DNA of 64,000 bases, taken from Xanthoparmelia taractica. Its lineage: Eukaryota > Ascomycota > Lecanoromycetes > Lecanorales > Parmeliaceae. The stretch covers positions 62,001 to 126,000 of the forward strand of contig JANQBS010000099.1 in NCBI GenBank assembly GCA_033085395.1. The letters run 5' to 3'. Numbering within the stretch: position 1 is the first letter of the stretch; each line of letters starts with the position of its first letter. The translations under genes and the position numbers were made by a program. Positions 23,211 through 36,200 of this stretch are shown piece by piece. The notes below the pieces were generated by a model. The model ran no database searches, had not been told where the DNA came from, and saw only the letters and a program-made list of their open reading frames with translations.

Positions 23211-26200
23211 ATGCGCATCTTTTCCAGGTTCCGGGGAAAGGACAAGGAGGGGGGTGGAGTGGCCTCGCCCAGGTCCAAAAAGAAAGCTGATCTCCACATC
23301 AATGGCTTCGTTGCTCCTGCCCCTCCGCCGAAGCCGCTCTGGGAGGGGGACGCTTGGACACGGAAAGAGGTCGAACCGGAAGAGATACAGGAACTATTGA
23401 GGGGTTGCACAAACGAATTGAAGTCACGAGCCTTGGACATGCCCTTCCTCCTCTTGCCCTTCAGACCCGCCTCGGATCCCAGTGCCGCACGCACCTTCAT
23501 CCGCAATTTCTTCAGCACGGAAAGGAGTGCTGAGCTAAAAGGAGAGCGCTTGGAGCAGGAATTGATGTTAACGGAACCAATGGTATGTCCCATTTCGGAC
23601 CAGCTTCTTTCAACTTCTTGTCGCTTGACGGATGGCAAGACACGTCGAATGGCCCTGCCATGTGCCCTCGGAGCTGTCTCTTTGGTCGGCTTTCGCCTTG
23701 CACAGCACCCTTTTGCAATGTCCTCGAAGCCGAAGATTCCTTGATGCCTATACGGAGCGTCTCAATACTCGGGAATCGTGTCCTGCTTTGGTGATTGAAT
23801 GAGGAATGCTGACGGGGATGTAGGTCCTCAGCAGTGCCATGAAATGGTGTTGGAGCAGATTAGCCGGCGGAGTGGTTACATGGGATGCATACGAGCTTTT
23901 CAAGGTTGGCGAGCAAGATTCCGATATGGCTCGAGATGCCTTTGCCACGTTCATACCTCTCAGCGTCGAGTCCGACGCCCGAACAAAGATCATATTCGAC
24001 TTCTTCGACCTCATGGCCGCAATAGCGGCACATGGCAAAACAAATGGTATGGCCGGCCGAAAGCTGTCAAGGTTAGCCGGCTGGTGGGCTTTCGAACAGA
24101 TAGATGCAGGCAACGGCTTTGATGGAGGCTACAAGTCTTGGTCAAGGTGGGTGGAAAGCTCCTACTTGCATCGACGAAGGCTGACCAAAGACACAGCGCC
24201 GCTGATGCCACTAGTCATTTGTTCTTCGCGTACTTGCGTTCACTCTCCCCCGAATCTGTTCGGGGTTTCAGTGGGATATCGGCATTGCCAATCTCTTTGC
24301 AAACGCTGTTAGCAGACACCCAGTATCCACCAGCGTACCCGCCTTTCGAAGCTACGTCAAAAGTGGTCATGGTAGTCAATTCTGTCTCGCCAACTCCCTT
24401 TGCTCTGCTACGTCGTGCGAAGCATTTCGAATATCGAGACGACGACCAAGTATTACAACAGTTCTCGGACTTTCAGGACCCTGTACAAGCTTTGACTGAC
24501 GAATGTCGGCGGGTACTGAACAGTATTTCTATGGCCAACCAGTCAGCCGTATCAAACATTAAAGCTTCAACGAGCCTCGGGGATGCGTCTTGGTCACGAT
24601 TTGAGGACATCGGATTCACCGGACTCGGGGAACACGATGATGACGATGAGCCCGACTCTGCTCTGGGCAAAAAGCGTACAGCACAGCGCGCATTGAAGTC
24701 GGCACCACAATCTCGCAGTGATGATCATGGCCGGCCCACTACCCCTTCCTGGGCTGACTTCCTTTCATCCGGATTTGTTGAAGAATCCAGTAGTCCCGCA
24801 CAAGCTCCATTGTTCCTTCCCCCCGACAAGATCTTACCACCAATTGACTTGGATGGGAGAGCAAAAAGCTCGCAGTCGCACAAGCCGGCCCCAGATACAT
24901 TAGACCCTGGCGAGCTTGCAAGTATCAACGCCATAGATCTGGACGATGCCTTTTGGTGGGTCTGGATTACTAGTCTCGCCGGCGAGGAGACCACGGCACG
25001 AAAATCGGTCTTTGGGAGGTGTGCTTTGATCGAAACCAATATTCGCGGAGGTACCTGGCTGGTCATTGAGGAAATGGTCAAAGGCGCAGCTCCTGAACCA
25101 GAGATAGGCTCTTATATTGCCGAAAAGAAGGGTCGCTTTACGTTTGGCAAGAGGAGGACTGTGTCGAGGACCAAAACATTGGGAAGGAAGCCAACTGCAC
25201 CTCAAATGGATCCTTTCCGACGGAGCAACCAATCATCAGCAACAATCAAGACGAGTGCTGGACCTGATCAGCATGCGAGAATCCAAGCTGCTGCTGCGGT
25301 ATTACAGCAAAAACAAAAGCAGCAAGAAGCTGATGAAGACCCAATGAAATTAAGCCCTCGTAGAGGTCGAGCGGCCGATGGAGTTTCGACCAAAACCAAC
25401 AGCGTCTTCACGCTCCAGCCAGTTATCATGAGCGAAGTTGGACCTGCATTGAAGTGGGCTAACGCCTACGATAAGACGGCCATCCGTGATGCCTATTTGG
25501 GAAACAACTTCACTGGTAAAGGCTCTGCAACAGATATCCCTGCCCCTAGTGGTAGGGCTTTCGACACGGACGCATCCGCGGCCCCTCAACCACCAAAGGG
25601 TAAGGATGCACCAAAACCTGATTATGGGTTTCCAAAGCAACAAGAGCAGTCCAAAGGGCTTCCTAGATCTGAATCTGGTATTAATACAGACAGAAGTCTT
25701 CCGCCACTACCGGCCGCGACACCAGGTGAAGCAACGATGCAAGGGCCGGGCAGTTCTCCGCCACCTGTCCCTGTTCCACCAGCGCCTTTACCTGTAGCTG
25801 ATCACATGCCGTCAGGACCGGCTCGGCCACCCCCGTTACCTATAGAACCTGAAGCAACGGAAGCAAGGCTTGCGCATGCAGTCGTAGCTGATGCCGCACA
25901 GGTACCTTTGCCTGCTACTGTTCCTGTGGATTTTATTGAAAAACCGCCGTTTCCCGCACACGGCGAAGAATCAGAGCCAACGTGGGCAATGACTGGTTCT
26001 CAGCCTAACGGGCTGACGCCCGTGTCTTCGCCAGAGAGTAAAAGGGGAGGTAAAAGACTTAAAAAACAGCAAGGAAGTTTTACGGGCTTCTTCGGCAGAA
26101 AGAAGGGGCCGACCTTACCTGCGACACCACCGCCTGCAGATAGCACTGCTGTGGCCGCTGCTCGCGCTGCGTATGTTGGCCCTCAGATGAAACCAAACTA

Positions 26201-26922
26201 CGTTGCCTCTGCTTCTTCAACCTCCCTCAGCCGTCGCTTCTCCGGCATTGGGAGGAAGAAGGTGCCACACGCTCCTATGCCCACCTCACCGCCCATTGCG
26301 GATGCAGAAGAGCCAGCTCCACTACCGCCACCACCCTTTAAGGACCAATATGATTCTCAAGCCAGCCTAAGTCTTGACGATAGCAACGAAAAGCGTGCCC
26401 CAAATCGTGAATTCCACGTATTCGGTCAAGGTCCCCTGGATCAGCCGGCTTTCGTGCCTGCTGATGACGTTCACAACTCCCCACGGGCATCTTTCGTAGC
26501 AGATGACCCCACCGACGCTCCATCTCGGTTGACTACGCCTGACGCAGGTGCGTTTTATCCGCCGCCAATTGGACGCGGTAAGTATGAACCTTCGGTATCC
26601 TCGGAAGAGCGACCGCCTTCGTCGCCTATGCCGATGTCGATGCCGGTGTCAGAGCAGCCCACGCAGACAGATAGGTGGGCGCAGATACGAAGGAACGCAG
26701 CTGAGAGAGCGGCAAGGATGAGCGAGGACAAGAATTCAAAAGGGAGTCAAGATAAGACGGAAGATGGAGAGGAGAATGGTGAAGAGAGTAAGTCTTCCAA
26801 TACATTAGTGTGGAAGACGCAGGCGCTAACGACTGACAGCCATTGAATCGCGAGTGGCGCGAATTAAAGCCAGAGTGGCGGAGTTGACGGGGAACATGCA
26901 ATCGGAACCGAGTCGGCCATGA
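23211..26922 (+). CDS. msb1: Msb1-family morphogenesis/polarity protein
   Basis: Four exons, 23211-23582, 23824-24146, 24197-26787 and 26840-26922, join in frame to 1122 residues. The N-terminal 450 residues form the Msb1/Mug8 domain (RhoGAP-like): EEIQELLRGCTNELKSRALD, LLPFRPASDPSAARTFIRNF, GGVVTWDAYELFKVGEQDSD, DFFDLMAAIAAHGKTNGMAG and AADATSHLFFAYLRSLSPES. The rest is Pro/Ser-rich and disordered, ending in a short charged segment IESRVARIKARVAELTG. In yeast, Msb1 links Cdc42 and Rho1 signalling to the formin and glucan synthase during polarised growth. Cortical localisation is inferred from the family. The last intron has GTAAGT, GCTAAC and CAG. Confidence 0.9.
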
Positions 26923-27871
26923 GACTGACTCAACGATCATTGAGCAATCGAAATTGCTTAGGAGTGCAGCACCTGGCCATTCCGTCGTTTGCTGCATCCG
27001 ATCACTGCCACATTCGTACCATCGACAACTACATCCTAGCCATAAAAACTGTGGGAGTCCGTATCAAAGGCCCAAATGCGTGGATCTACACCCTCGTTGA
27101 ACACGGACTCATCGACATGCAACATCCAAATCCAGGGACTCCGCTCGCTTGAATCCGTCAATTCGATACTGAATGCTTAGACACACGATCGAAGTACCTG
27201 TTGAAATTTGAGCGTGAGGCTTTCTAATACCAATTTTCCTTTGTCCAATAGCGTGCAAGATACCCAGCGATGTTTCAGCTTCAGACCGATACCCTTTTTA
27301 TTGCGCAATCACATGTGCATCGAGCGCTCTACATAATAAACGATGCAATGGTCTTTGAGCGGGCCGCTGGCTATGCAGGAGATTCAGTCTTTACTGCGAA
27401 GGAGGTATAATGAGGGGGGAACGAGTCAAAGGGTGGTGATTAATTGTAGGAGGATCGTTCCATCAATGTCAATGTGGCTTTAATCCATAGATTATCAAAT
27501 CTTTCGCCCTGACCTCAAGACTGATACTATGGTTCAACACTTTCGACTTGAATATTTGATGACGACTATAACAAGGAAGAACGAGAATATTCGAGTCAAC
27601 GAAGGCCTTTCAGAGGAGGAGAGTTGGTACTATACTATAGCCGAGAAGAGATGATGTCAATAGTTTGTCTTTCTTCTTTGTCTCTATATCCAGAGTATCT
27701 CTAGGTTCCGAGGGTTTTTTAAGACCTTTTCCCAAGGGATAGATAGTCGTTGTCGCGTCTCTGATCGAGACGTGTATTCTACACTCGATGACGATACATG
27801 TAGTTAAGCTAGCTAGGGAGCGGACTGCTCTGGGCCGTTGGTGCCTGTCCCGCAGTATAATTGAAATATCT

Positions 27872-27896
27872 CACACACACACACACACACACACAC
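27872..27896. repeat. (CA)n microsatellite
   Basis: A perfect dinucleotide run of 12 units. Confidence 0.9.
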
Positions 27897-29422
27897 CGCC
27901 CTGCAATAAGATGGATAGCTCCATGAGATACGATTCATTGCGCAGATATAGGTACGTAGTAAGAATGATTAGGTAGATTTTGAGAGCAAGAGCTCTTTTT
28001 CTTGGATTTTGGGATAGGGTGGGCGGTGTGATAGTGCCCTACAACAACCGACACGGCTTTTTGAACTAGTATAAGGGAATGCACCGGCAGGTAGGCGAGC
28101 AGGCAGGCAGGTTATTATCTTTCCTTGCGGACTACTTGCTCGTCGGTGTTATTTCCTTGTAGTTTGGTTGATGTTGGAGGGAGGATTGTTGGGGTGAAGG
28201 GAGGGAATCTTGATATGAAATCGGGGTTTGGCCCGGCCATGTAATGTAGAACCCTAAAGCTACCCGGATCCAGATTCCAGGTGTTGAGCTAGGACAAGGC
28301 TATTTACCCGCGCTAATCGCCGCGGCTAAATTCGCACAAGTCAAACCTGCGCTCTTAAAATACTTTTCGTTTTTTACACACATCATTTCCATCACAACGA
28401 ACAACAAATTAGTCATACACCTGACATCGGTAGTCCACTTGGAAAAAGTAAGCATTTTCCCCGTCTGCTCCACCCTCTATCTGCCCTAAAAAAACCATGA
28501 TGAGACAAAAACACCACCCAAATACATTTCTTTAGGAAGAGCCGGAAAAGGCATGGCGGCGTCCTTTTTATGTTTTGTTTTTTTGGCAGAACAGAGGGCG
28601 CTGCCGTCGATGCTTAGAACTTTGGGTCTCTGATATAAGGGTTGCTAAGCTTCTCTGATGTTGAAACGATTTATTTGGTTGGGAGAGGAAAGTGCTGATG
28701 GGTTTGTAGGGTTGGGCTGGATTGGTGTGGATTGGGGGGAGTGAGGGTGTGGACTGGGGGAGTGGAAAAGGGTAGAGGAAAGGAGGTGGAAGGGAGTGGG
28801 ATGATTGTTTTTTGTGCTTTTTTTAGTAGTGTCGTCTTCGGTCAGACGTTAACGTTCTATACGTCTCTGACCGGGTGTTGGACCAATCTCTGGTGCCGCT
28901 TCGTAGTGAGCCTGGCGAGTAAAGTATTTCAAGCACTAGCACGGTATCTTACTTCTTTTTCCTACATGTTGTTGATATACAGAGCTATGTCTACTTCCTC
29001 TTTGAATGTTTGTGTTCATTGTTCTGGAGCGTTGGTAATGGGGTATAGTAGACTTGATGGGAGGGTTCTGTCTGCTTATTCTTTAAAAAAGAAGAAAAAA
29101 TCGATATAGAAGAGTGGTTTGGTTCATTCCCAGCAGTAGCCCTCGTCCGCCGCCCTCGTCCGCCGCCCACCACACCTTGGTTTTGTTCAGCCCTGCTCCT
29201 GCTCCTGGCCTTCCTACTCCAACGAACTCTTCGTAACGCAGATTTCATTCCATCTCCCCTGAGTACCAGGACCCATTCCAAGCAATTCGGCCGTTCTCAC
29301 AGTGCCGTCTTCTGTGCAACGCCCGAACGCAACGGACAAGATGCAGCATCCATCGGGGTAGCTTTCTCAACCGCTGCCCCAAACCCCGATCCCTCAGCAT
29401 CATCCAACACCAATCGAACCGC

Positions 29423-29700
29423 CTACTCCGCCTCTAGATTACAAACCCCATTGCAGCCCCCAGACGGACGAGCCACATAATTTACCATGAGCAAACGCTG
29501 CGCCTCAGCATCATTATCCCACTCGCCGGCATGCTGCCGCACAACTCGGTGCCGTGGTTGAACAAATCGTGGATTCGGTCTATGATGACGCTGCCGTTGA
29601 CGCCGGCCGCGGGCACGTTGCCCTGCAGGAAGACGCAGATGGCGCCGGGAGCCCACCAGTCGTCTACGATGGCGGCGCAGGCGACGGTCTGGCTTTTGTG
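29423..29700 (-). pseudogene. frameshifted relic resembling KP4-type killer-toxin proteins
   Basis: On the minus strand one frame (29700 to about 29530) reads DDWWAPGAICVFLQG and later IIDRIHDLFNHGTELCGS. The reading then continues in another frame (about 29540 to 29423) with EWDNDAEAQRLLMVNYV and a Cys-rich tail. These blocks have the order and spacing of the fungal KP4/Kp4-SMK family (small secreted cysteine-rich proteins, some of them calcium-channel blockers active on other fungi). The two parts are one base out of frame with no plausible intron between them, and no start or signal peptide is connected. I regard it as broken. The assignment is from memory of family motifs. Confidence 0.4.
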
Positions 29701-32320
29701 ATAGATCCGTGCGGGGAGCCGGGGAGCCGGGGAGACTCAGTAGGCTATGTGCGAGGAGGACTTGGAAGGCGCCGATGAGGTTGACGTATGTGAATTCGTT
29801 ATGGACATGGCCGCATAGGAGCCAACCTTGGCAGTTTAAGCCTTGGGTATACGCAAGGGCACTTGATGCTCCAGAGGGTAAGGAACAGGGTAGCGAGAAG
29901 GGGGTGTCGCATCGTTGCGTGCGTCGGCCGCGTTGGTGTATGTTCTCGAGTTGGTTATGAGTAGTTGCTTAGGTGACTTCGAGCCTTCGCTTTTCATGGA
30001 AACTCTACGAAAGGCTCCGGTTCTCTTCATTACCATCTACAGCGCAAAAAGAAGAAAATGTACGAAGGGAAAGAGTCTCATTGAGAAGTTAAGGAATATC
30101 TCACTCGGATGTAAATGCCAAGGCCCTCAATGTCCAAATGGTTTTAACCATCTATAAACCCGACCTACACGGGCCTGTCATGGAGCGGTCCGGCAAGACA
30201 ACACTAGTAAATACTCGCAAAGTATATCGCTGGAGAAAATCAAGTGATGGCGGCGCTGCGGTCGGGCAGTATGCTGCTCCATCGCTACAGGTGATTTGCG
30301 AGTATAGACTAGTCACTAGGATGGTTATATAGGAGTAGTGTGGGTATCTTAGGATCTAGAGGCTCGAAAATATTCAGCATGTTAAACAATCAAAGAAATA
30401 TCATTCTCAATAGGGAACATCATCACAAACCTGCTGGATACCAACAGTGAACGGACTTGGGGAGAACCCTTCCCCTAGAAGGGACAAATAGAAAAAAGAA
30501 AATGCGGAGACCTGATCGCCTACAACGTCAGCGAGATTACTTGACCACTAGAGTTAGCTGTTTGACAACTTACTTTACGGCTTGACTGGAGCAAACGCAA
30601 ACCCCTAAAAATCTCAGATCAACCCCCGCGCTACACCCTGACAGCTTCACTCACTGCGCGTTACATAATCTTAGGAAAAGATCTAAGAGAAAAGACCATG
30701 ACGAGGTGGTGCTATGCACTCTGGATTGATATCAGCAGTAGTGCGATATGCAAGATAGAGTTAGAGACGTCGTCGTAGTATTCCCATATTGTGTAGAGCC
30801 GAAGTCAACCGGTTTGATCCAAGAGGTAGTGAGTAAGGAGCCCGGCCGTACGAGAACGGAAGCGGTAGATCTTGAAGCAGACTTTTGGGAATTATCGTGA
30901 GGTGTACAAGAGCTTCCACCAGAAGTCTGGTGGGAACTACCGTTGAGAGATCACCCTGCTTGCTCGCTCAGTTATTGATCTTGTTTGCCCGTATTCTTAC
31001 GGCCCGAACATATCTCTCTCCATCACGTGTTTCTAGCTTATGGTACAAGCACGTTGTCTCCTATCAAACATGTCTTTCTGCCTATTTTCTAACATTTTCG
31101 TCGATTCTTCAAGATTATGTATAAATGAGTGGCCTCAGCGCATCTTCTGTGCTGTAATCTCAGTTGGAGGTCCAGCAGAGCAAGACACAGAGAATCAATT
31201 AGGACGTGTGCATCTTCAAAAGATACCAACGAGCTCCCAGCCGCAGTTATCAACTCCAAGCCCATCGACCCATCAGCGCACATCAGCAAGCAGTATGTCC
31301 CTTTCCAGTGAACCGGGGCACCAAGACCGCGAACCTCTGCCACCAGACGGCGATCCGCGCCCAGACTCGCCCACACTTCCAGAACCAGACGAGGATAATG
31401 ACCAGCCGATAACCTTGTCCCTCCATAGCGTCGGCGCGGGCTGCAACATTATATGGCTATGATCCTTCGATACCTACATCATTGGCCACAGCATGTAAAG
31501 GGAGTTGATCCTCAGGCGCTTCACATAATTCTTTCACATGCGTCTCTGGTCATACATGGACATTGGAGTCTTCGAGAGTTTGGACGGCGTAGGGAACACC
31601 GGTGCTCTATCGAGGATCATTCCATCACAGTCCGTCAGTCTATTTGGTCAGTCTCACAACGTGTACATAGTGGCGTAGTAGCATTCGAGGAGCAGAAATA
31701 ACATGTAGCAACCCACTAAGCGACATTCCCAAGTCTCTAGGGTATTTGCCCCAGCTGAACCTTAAGCTTTTGTCATTTTCCCGTTAGATACCGACACGAA
31801 CGCTCTTGATGAAGGCTTGATTTGGCGCGCACCGGACACTGACAGTGACCTGCCATCTGGAGGAGCGAGTCCAATCTCCAAGCTATCCATAACAGCACGA
31901 GTGCTCCGAAGCAAGTATGTTGGAGACCAGACGCAAACTCAAGACTGGGTCCGAGAGATATAACATCATACTAAGCGCTCAGATGACTATCAGACGTCTC
32001 TCCGGGAAAACCACCCGAGGAAGACACCATATATCCAAATCCACCAGACTATGACCTTGGAGCGGTACATACAAGACCCCTTGGTGTGATTCAGATGCAC
32101 ACGGTCCTAATTTCCTACGTCTGGATATTGGGGTTGCGTCGCACCGATTTTTGTACACATATTAGGGTGATGACCGTCTTTGTCGGCCGGAGCACCGACC
32201 ATTCAAAGGGATCTGGCAGGCCTAGAATTACATCGGCCTGACAGTGTACGCCTCCATAGCCACTCTGGTTTGATAGTGGTGCAAATGTTTTTGGAGCCTG
32301 AAAGGATGCTTCACTGTGGC

Positions 32321-32371
32321 CTGGTTCACCCACCTTCTCACGGCACCTGATTCACCCACTTTCTCACGGCA
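32321..32371. repeat. 25-bp tandem duplication
   Basis: Two copies of CTGRTTCACCCACYTTCTCA plus CGGCA lie one base apart, differing at two positions. Confidence 0.8.
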
Positions 32372-33121
32372 AGGAAGTAAGATGGGGGCACAGGCTGTTC
32401 GGCTCCGGAGTATTGGTACAGCTTTCCACGGTGTTGCTTTACGTCGGTAGGACATGCTTTGTTGTGGGACCACTTATTGGTTCCAGATCATGATCAGCAA
32501 ACTCCTCAGCCGAGGAATGCACTCATCGCACCTGCAGCCTGTCAAGGTCGTTATCGCAATACCCGTACCATGTTACCCATCGATTTTCTGGCAGGCTTCT
32601 ATAAATTGGCTTTGAGCTCAAAGACTACTACCTGTTTGGCTTGCAAAGAACGTTTGAGCACACTGGGTTGGAAGGGGAGAACAGTAACATTCGTATCATG
32701 TTTGGGCCACAACCACGCATCTCATTGACTGCATGAGCAGGAACATGATTACTCACAGTGGTCGATGCATGTTCGGAGTCTCAAATCTAGCTTCCAAGCG
32801 CTCAATACATTGCTATCATAGATGTGAACGAACAGAAAAGAAAAATGGTAAGGGACTTCATTGGTCAAGGAGAATTCGTGCTGAAAACCGGGTTCCTAGT
32901 GTATCTAACAGACACAAGAAGCCCCAAGCTTAGTGATAGCATTCCCGGTTCCATCAGGGTGGCTGTATTCAGCTTGTACAGATATGTGGTGTGAATCCTT
33001 AGCATCCTCTCTGTCGCCCAACCGATATTGTGAGAGGGAAGCTCGTGGCGAGACCCTAGCGCTATGCTAAACAAGGACTAGTCGAAATATCACAAAAAGA
33101 ATTGGGCGATCTGCGAGGGTG

Positions 33122-33126
33122 CCGAG
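33122..33126. repeat. target-site duplication CCGAG, left copy
   Basis: It is identical to 38565-38569 and immediately flanks the left LTR. Confidence 0.85.
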
Positions 33127-33259
33127 TGTTGAATAACTAGGCCTAGAACGACTTGATTGAGTACTCTTAGGGGATCAACCTAGCTAAGAACTACTGGAGA
33201 GGAAATATCTAGTGCCAAGCCCACTAGTGTGATAGGGCTGAATGCCCCTATTTTCAACA
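33127..33259 (-). repeat. LTR (3' LTR of the minus-strand element)
   Basis: It runs TGTTGAATAACTAGG to TTTTCAACA, with TG..CA ends, GC-normal. It differs from the other LTR by about two G/A changes. Confidence 0.92.
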
Positions 33260-36200
33260 CTCCCCCTCAATCAGATCCTATCCACTATTATCACAGCCAT
33301 CACACTCAATAAGATTATATATCGATTGTGTCGGAGGTTTAATTAGATGCTAGACAACTGCTAACGTTATTCTAGAAATTCTAATAACTTTTAACGATAG
33401 ATTATTAACTCTTAAGCTAACGCGATATAGAGATATCTTAATTAACGAACTTAATTAGAATAATTATATAGAACTTCTATCGATAAGTCTAGTTATGTTT
33501 TTAAACGAGTTAAACTATTAAGGCTTCTAAAGGCGAGTATACTATAGATCTTATTTTCTTTATTACTGAGTCTCTTTCTCTAGCGAGTTATTCGTATATC
33601 TATAAATTTAAGAAACTTATTAAACTTCTATTTGATTAGTGACTTAATAAGTCTATTAGCAATTATCTTATCGATTGAGACGTAGTTTATATTAATCTTC
33701 TTATACTTCTGAAGCTCCCTAACGTAGTGATAGGTTATATTAATATGTTTTGATCGTTTATTAACTTGACGATTCTTAATTAATGCAATAATCTCGTTAT
33801 TATCTTCTTTTAATTTTATTATTGCCTTTAAATTAATTAAGATCTAAATACTTATCTATTAACGTATTGAATTAATAATTTCACGATATTTAAGTTTTAT
33901 AAATAAGCTAATTAGTTAAACGATTTATCTAAAGCACTCTAATAGAGTTATATATTCGACTTTCGTAATCGAAGTTAATATAGATCGCTATTTTCTACTT
34001 ATCTATGAAATTAAATCCCCTCTTAGTATAAAAACTTAATCTATTATAGATCTTCGACTTTTATTTACAACGTAATCTATATTAGAGTAATCAATTAATT
34101 ATACGAACTCGTAATTATTTTCTCTATAAGTGAGTAACATATTAGAATTAAATCGTATATATCTTAATAAAGTCTTTACTCCCTAACTATAACGAATAAT
34201 TAAATTACTTATATATTAATTTAACTTCTTAAGTGCGAATATAATATCAAGACGAGTGTATATTATTATATGCATTAGTTTATCTATAACTCTTACGTAA
34301 TCCTCGCGATCGATTCGTTCTTCTTCTAAAGTAGCTGGATTAATCGCATTATAGTTATTTATAGAGATTTCGTCTTATAATGCTTATCTTTCTTTATATC
34401 TAATTTCTTTAAAACGCTTTTAATATAAATCGTCTAACTAATTTTAATAATTCTATTTAACCGATCTCTTTTAATTTTTATCTTAAGTATTCGCTTAAGT
34501 TCACTTAAATTCTTTATCTTAAATTTCTTAATAAATTAATCCTTAAATTATTAGATTTGATCTTTAGACGACGAAATAATAAAGATATCATTAATATAAA
34601 TTAGTATAATTAACTATCTTCTTCTATGAATATATAGATATAGGTTTGATTTCGACGAGACGAAGCTCAATTTAGTTAATTCTTTATTACACGTGAAGTA
34701 TTAGTTATAAACCGCTTGCTTAAAATTATATAGACTTTGAAGTAATCTTAGATACTAGCCTTCGTCTATATTAACTTTCGAGAGAATATATATTTAAATT
34801 AAGTAACGGAGTTGAAACTTAGTAAAGACGTTATTAATATCGATCTACTCTAACTCTAAGTTCTTAATAGTTATTAAAGCTAGCATAGCTCGTATTATAT
34901 TTATTCGAACGATGGGGACGAAGGTTTTATTATAATTAATTTCATGAATCTATAAGAATTCTCTAATTATTAATCTTGTCTTAAACTTCTATATAATATT
35001 ATTCTTATTATATTTAACGTTAAATATCTATTTATAAGTTATCATATTAGCTTTATTAGACGGGACTTTAGTAACTTATATATTATTTTCTTTTAATTAT
35101 AAAATCTTATTTTTAATAGCCTAAAGCTATTCTCGACTCTATATTAAGTAACTAATAATTTCTTCGTATATATTTAAAATAGAAATAATTATTAAGTTTT
35201 TCTTATCTCTCTTAACTTTTATAGCCTTTATTGCTAGTAATATTTTAATATACTTTATTATCTTCTCTTTCTCGTTTATCTCGCTATCTCTTTTTCTCTT
35301 TAAAGTAGATATTTATAATATATTATATACTTAAAGATTAACACGTATCGGGGTAGATATAGAAATATATAATTATAAAGATAATATATACGGCGATGAT
35401 CTTAAAGACTGAATTAGGGGCTGAATTAGAGAATTAGAAGATAATAACTCTAATATTAGAGGCGATATTGAAGACTTAGGAGAATACGAAGTTATTGACT
35501 ACTATAACTGTAATTTAGTTATAGTTTGATTTGCTAAGGTTATATTCTTAATTATCTTCTTTTGCGAAGTAATCTAACTAATCGAAACGTTTACTTTTAT
35601 TAAAGATATAGAAGAAGATAAAGTTATTGATATTAATAGTGTAGCTATAGTCGTCTCTATTAAGCTTATATTTTTAGTTACTCTCTTCTATGGGGCTTTC
35701 TATAGAGTTATCTAATTAATTGAAAATAAGATAGATAAACGCCTTATAAAATTACGAGTAATTAACTTATTTAAAGTGATCTTTAAAAGCTTTAAATCGA
35801 TCTCGTTATTCTTTATATTCTTAAAGAACGTAATAATCAACGACTTAATATATCTTTCTAAGTCTAAAGCATAGATACGATATTATTTTATTATTTTAGA
35901 GTTAAATCTTATTAAGATAGTCTTTCTTTCTTTTAATATTAATTTATTTCTTCGAGTATAAATCGAATAAGAGTCTAAATTAACGTAGATAATACACTTA
36001 TAATTTTATACTCTAATATAATTAATCGATAAAAGCTTTTTAATGTATATCTACTTTAAACTAGTTATCTTCTCGTTAATAATTAAATTAATTAAAGTAC
36101 GATTTCTTAAATATATATCGATTATTGTTATTTCGTTTTAAAATTCAAGCGATAGCTAAGAGTTATAAAGCATTATACGTATATTCGCCTTAATTGTTTA

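Larger units (their letters stand above)
26923..33121. other. gene-poor region between MSB1 and the retrotransposon
   Basis: This 6.2-kb stretch holds no intact recognisable gene. It contains a CA microsatellite, a KP4-like relic, a 25-bp tandem duplication and a 140-codon plus-strand ORF (31040-31462, Pro/Asp/Glu-rich, from codon GTA/ATG context, no homology seen). Near 28380-28540 a possible leader with a GTAAGC..TTTAG intron precedes a 26-codon ORF, which may mark a non-coding or very small transcript. Confidence 0.4.

Noticed and set aside
23839..24312. Separate 157-codon ORF inside MSB1
   Set aside because: It is exon 2 of MSB1 read through the following intron.
31040..31462. 140-codon plus-strand ORF in the gene-poor region
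   Set aside because: Composition is Pro/Ser/Asp-rich, no family is recognised, and there is no clear promoter. Kept only as a note in the regional entry.
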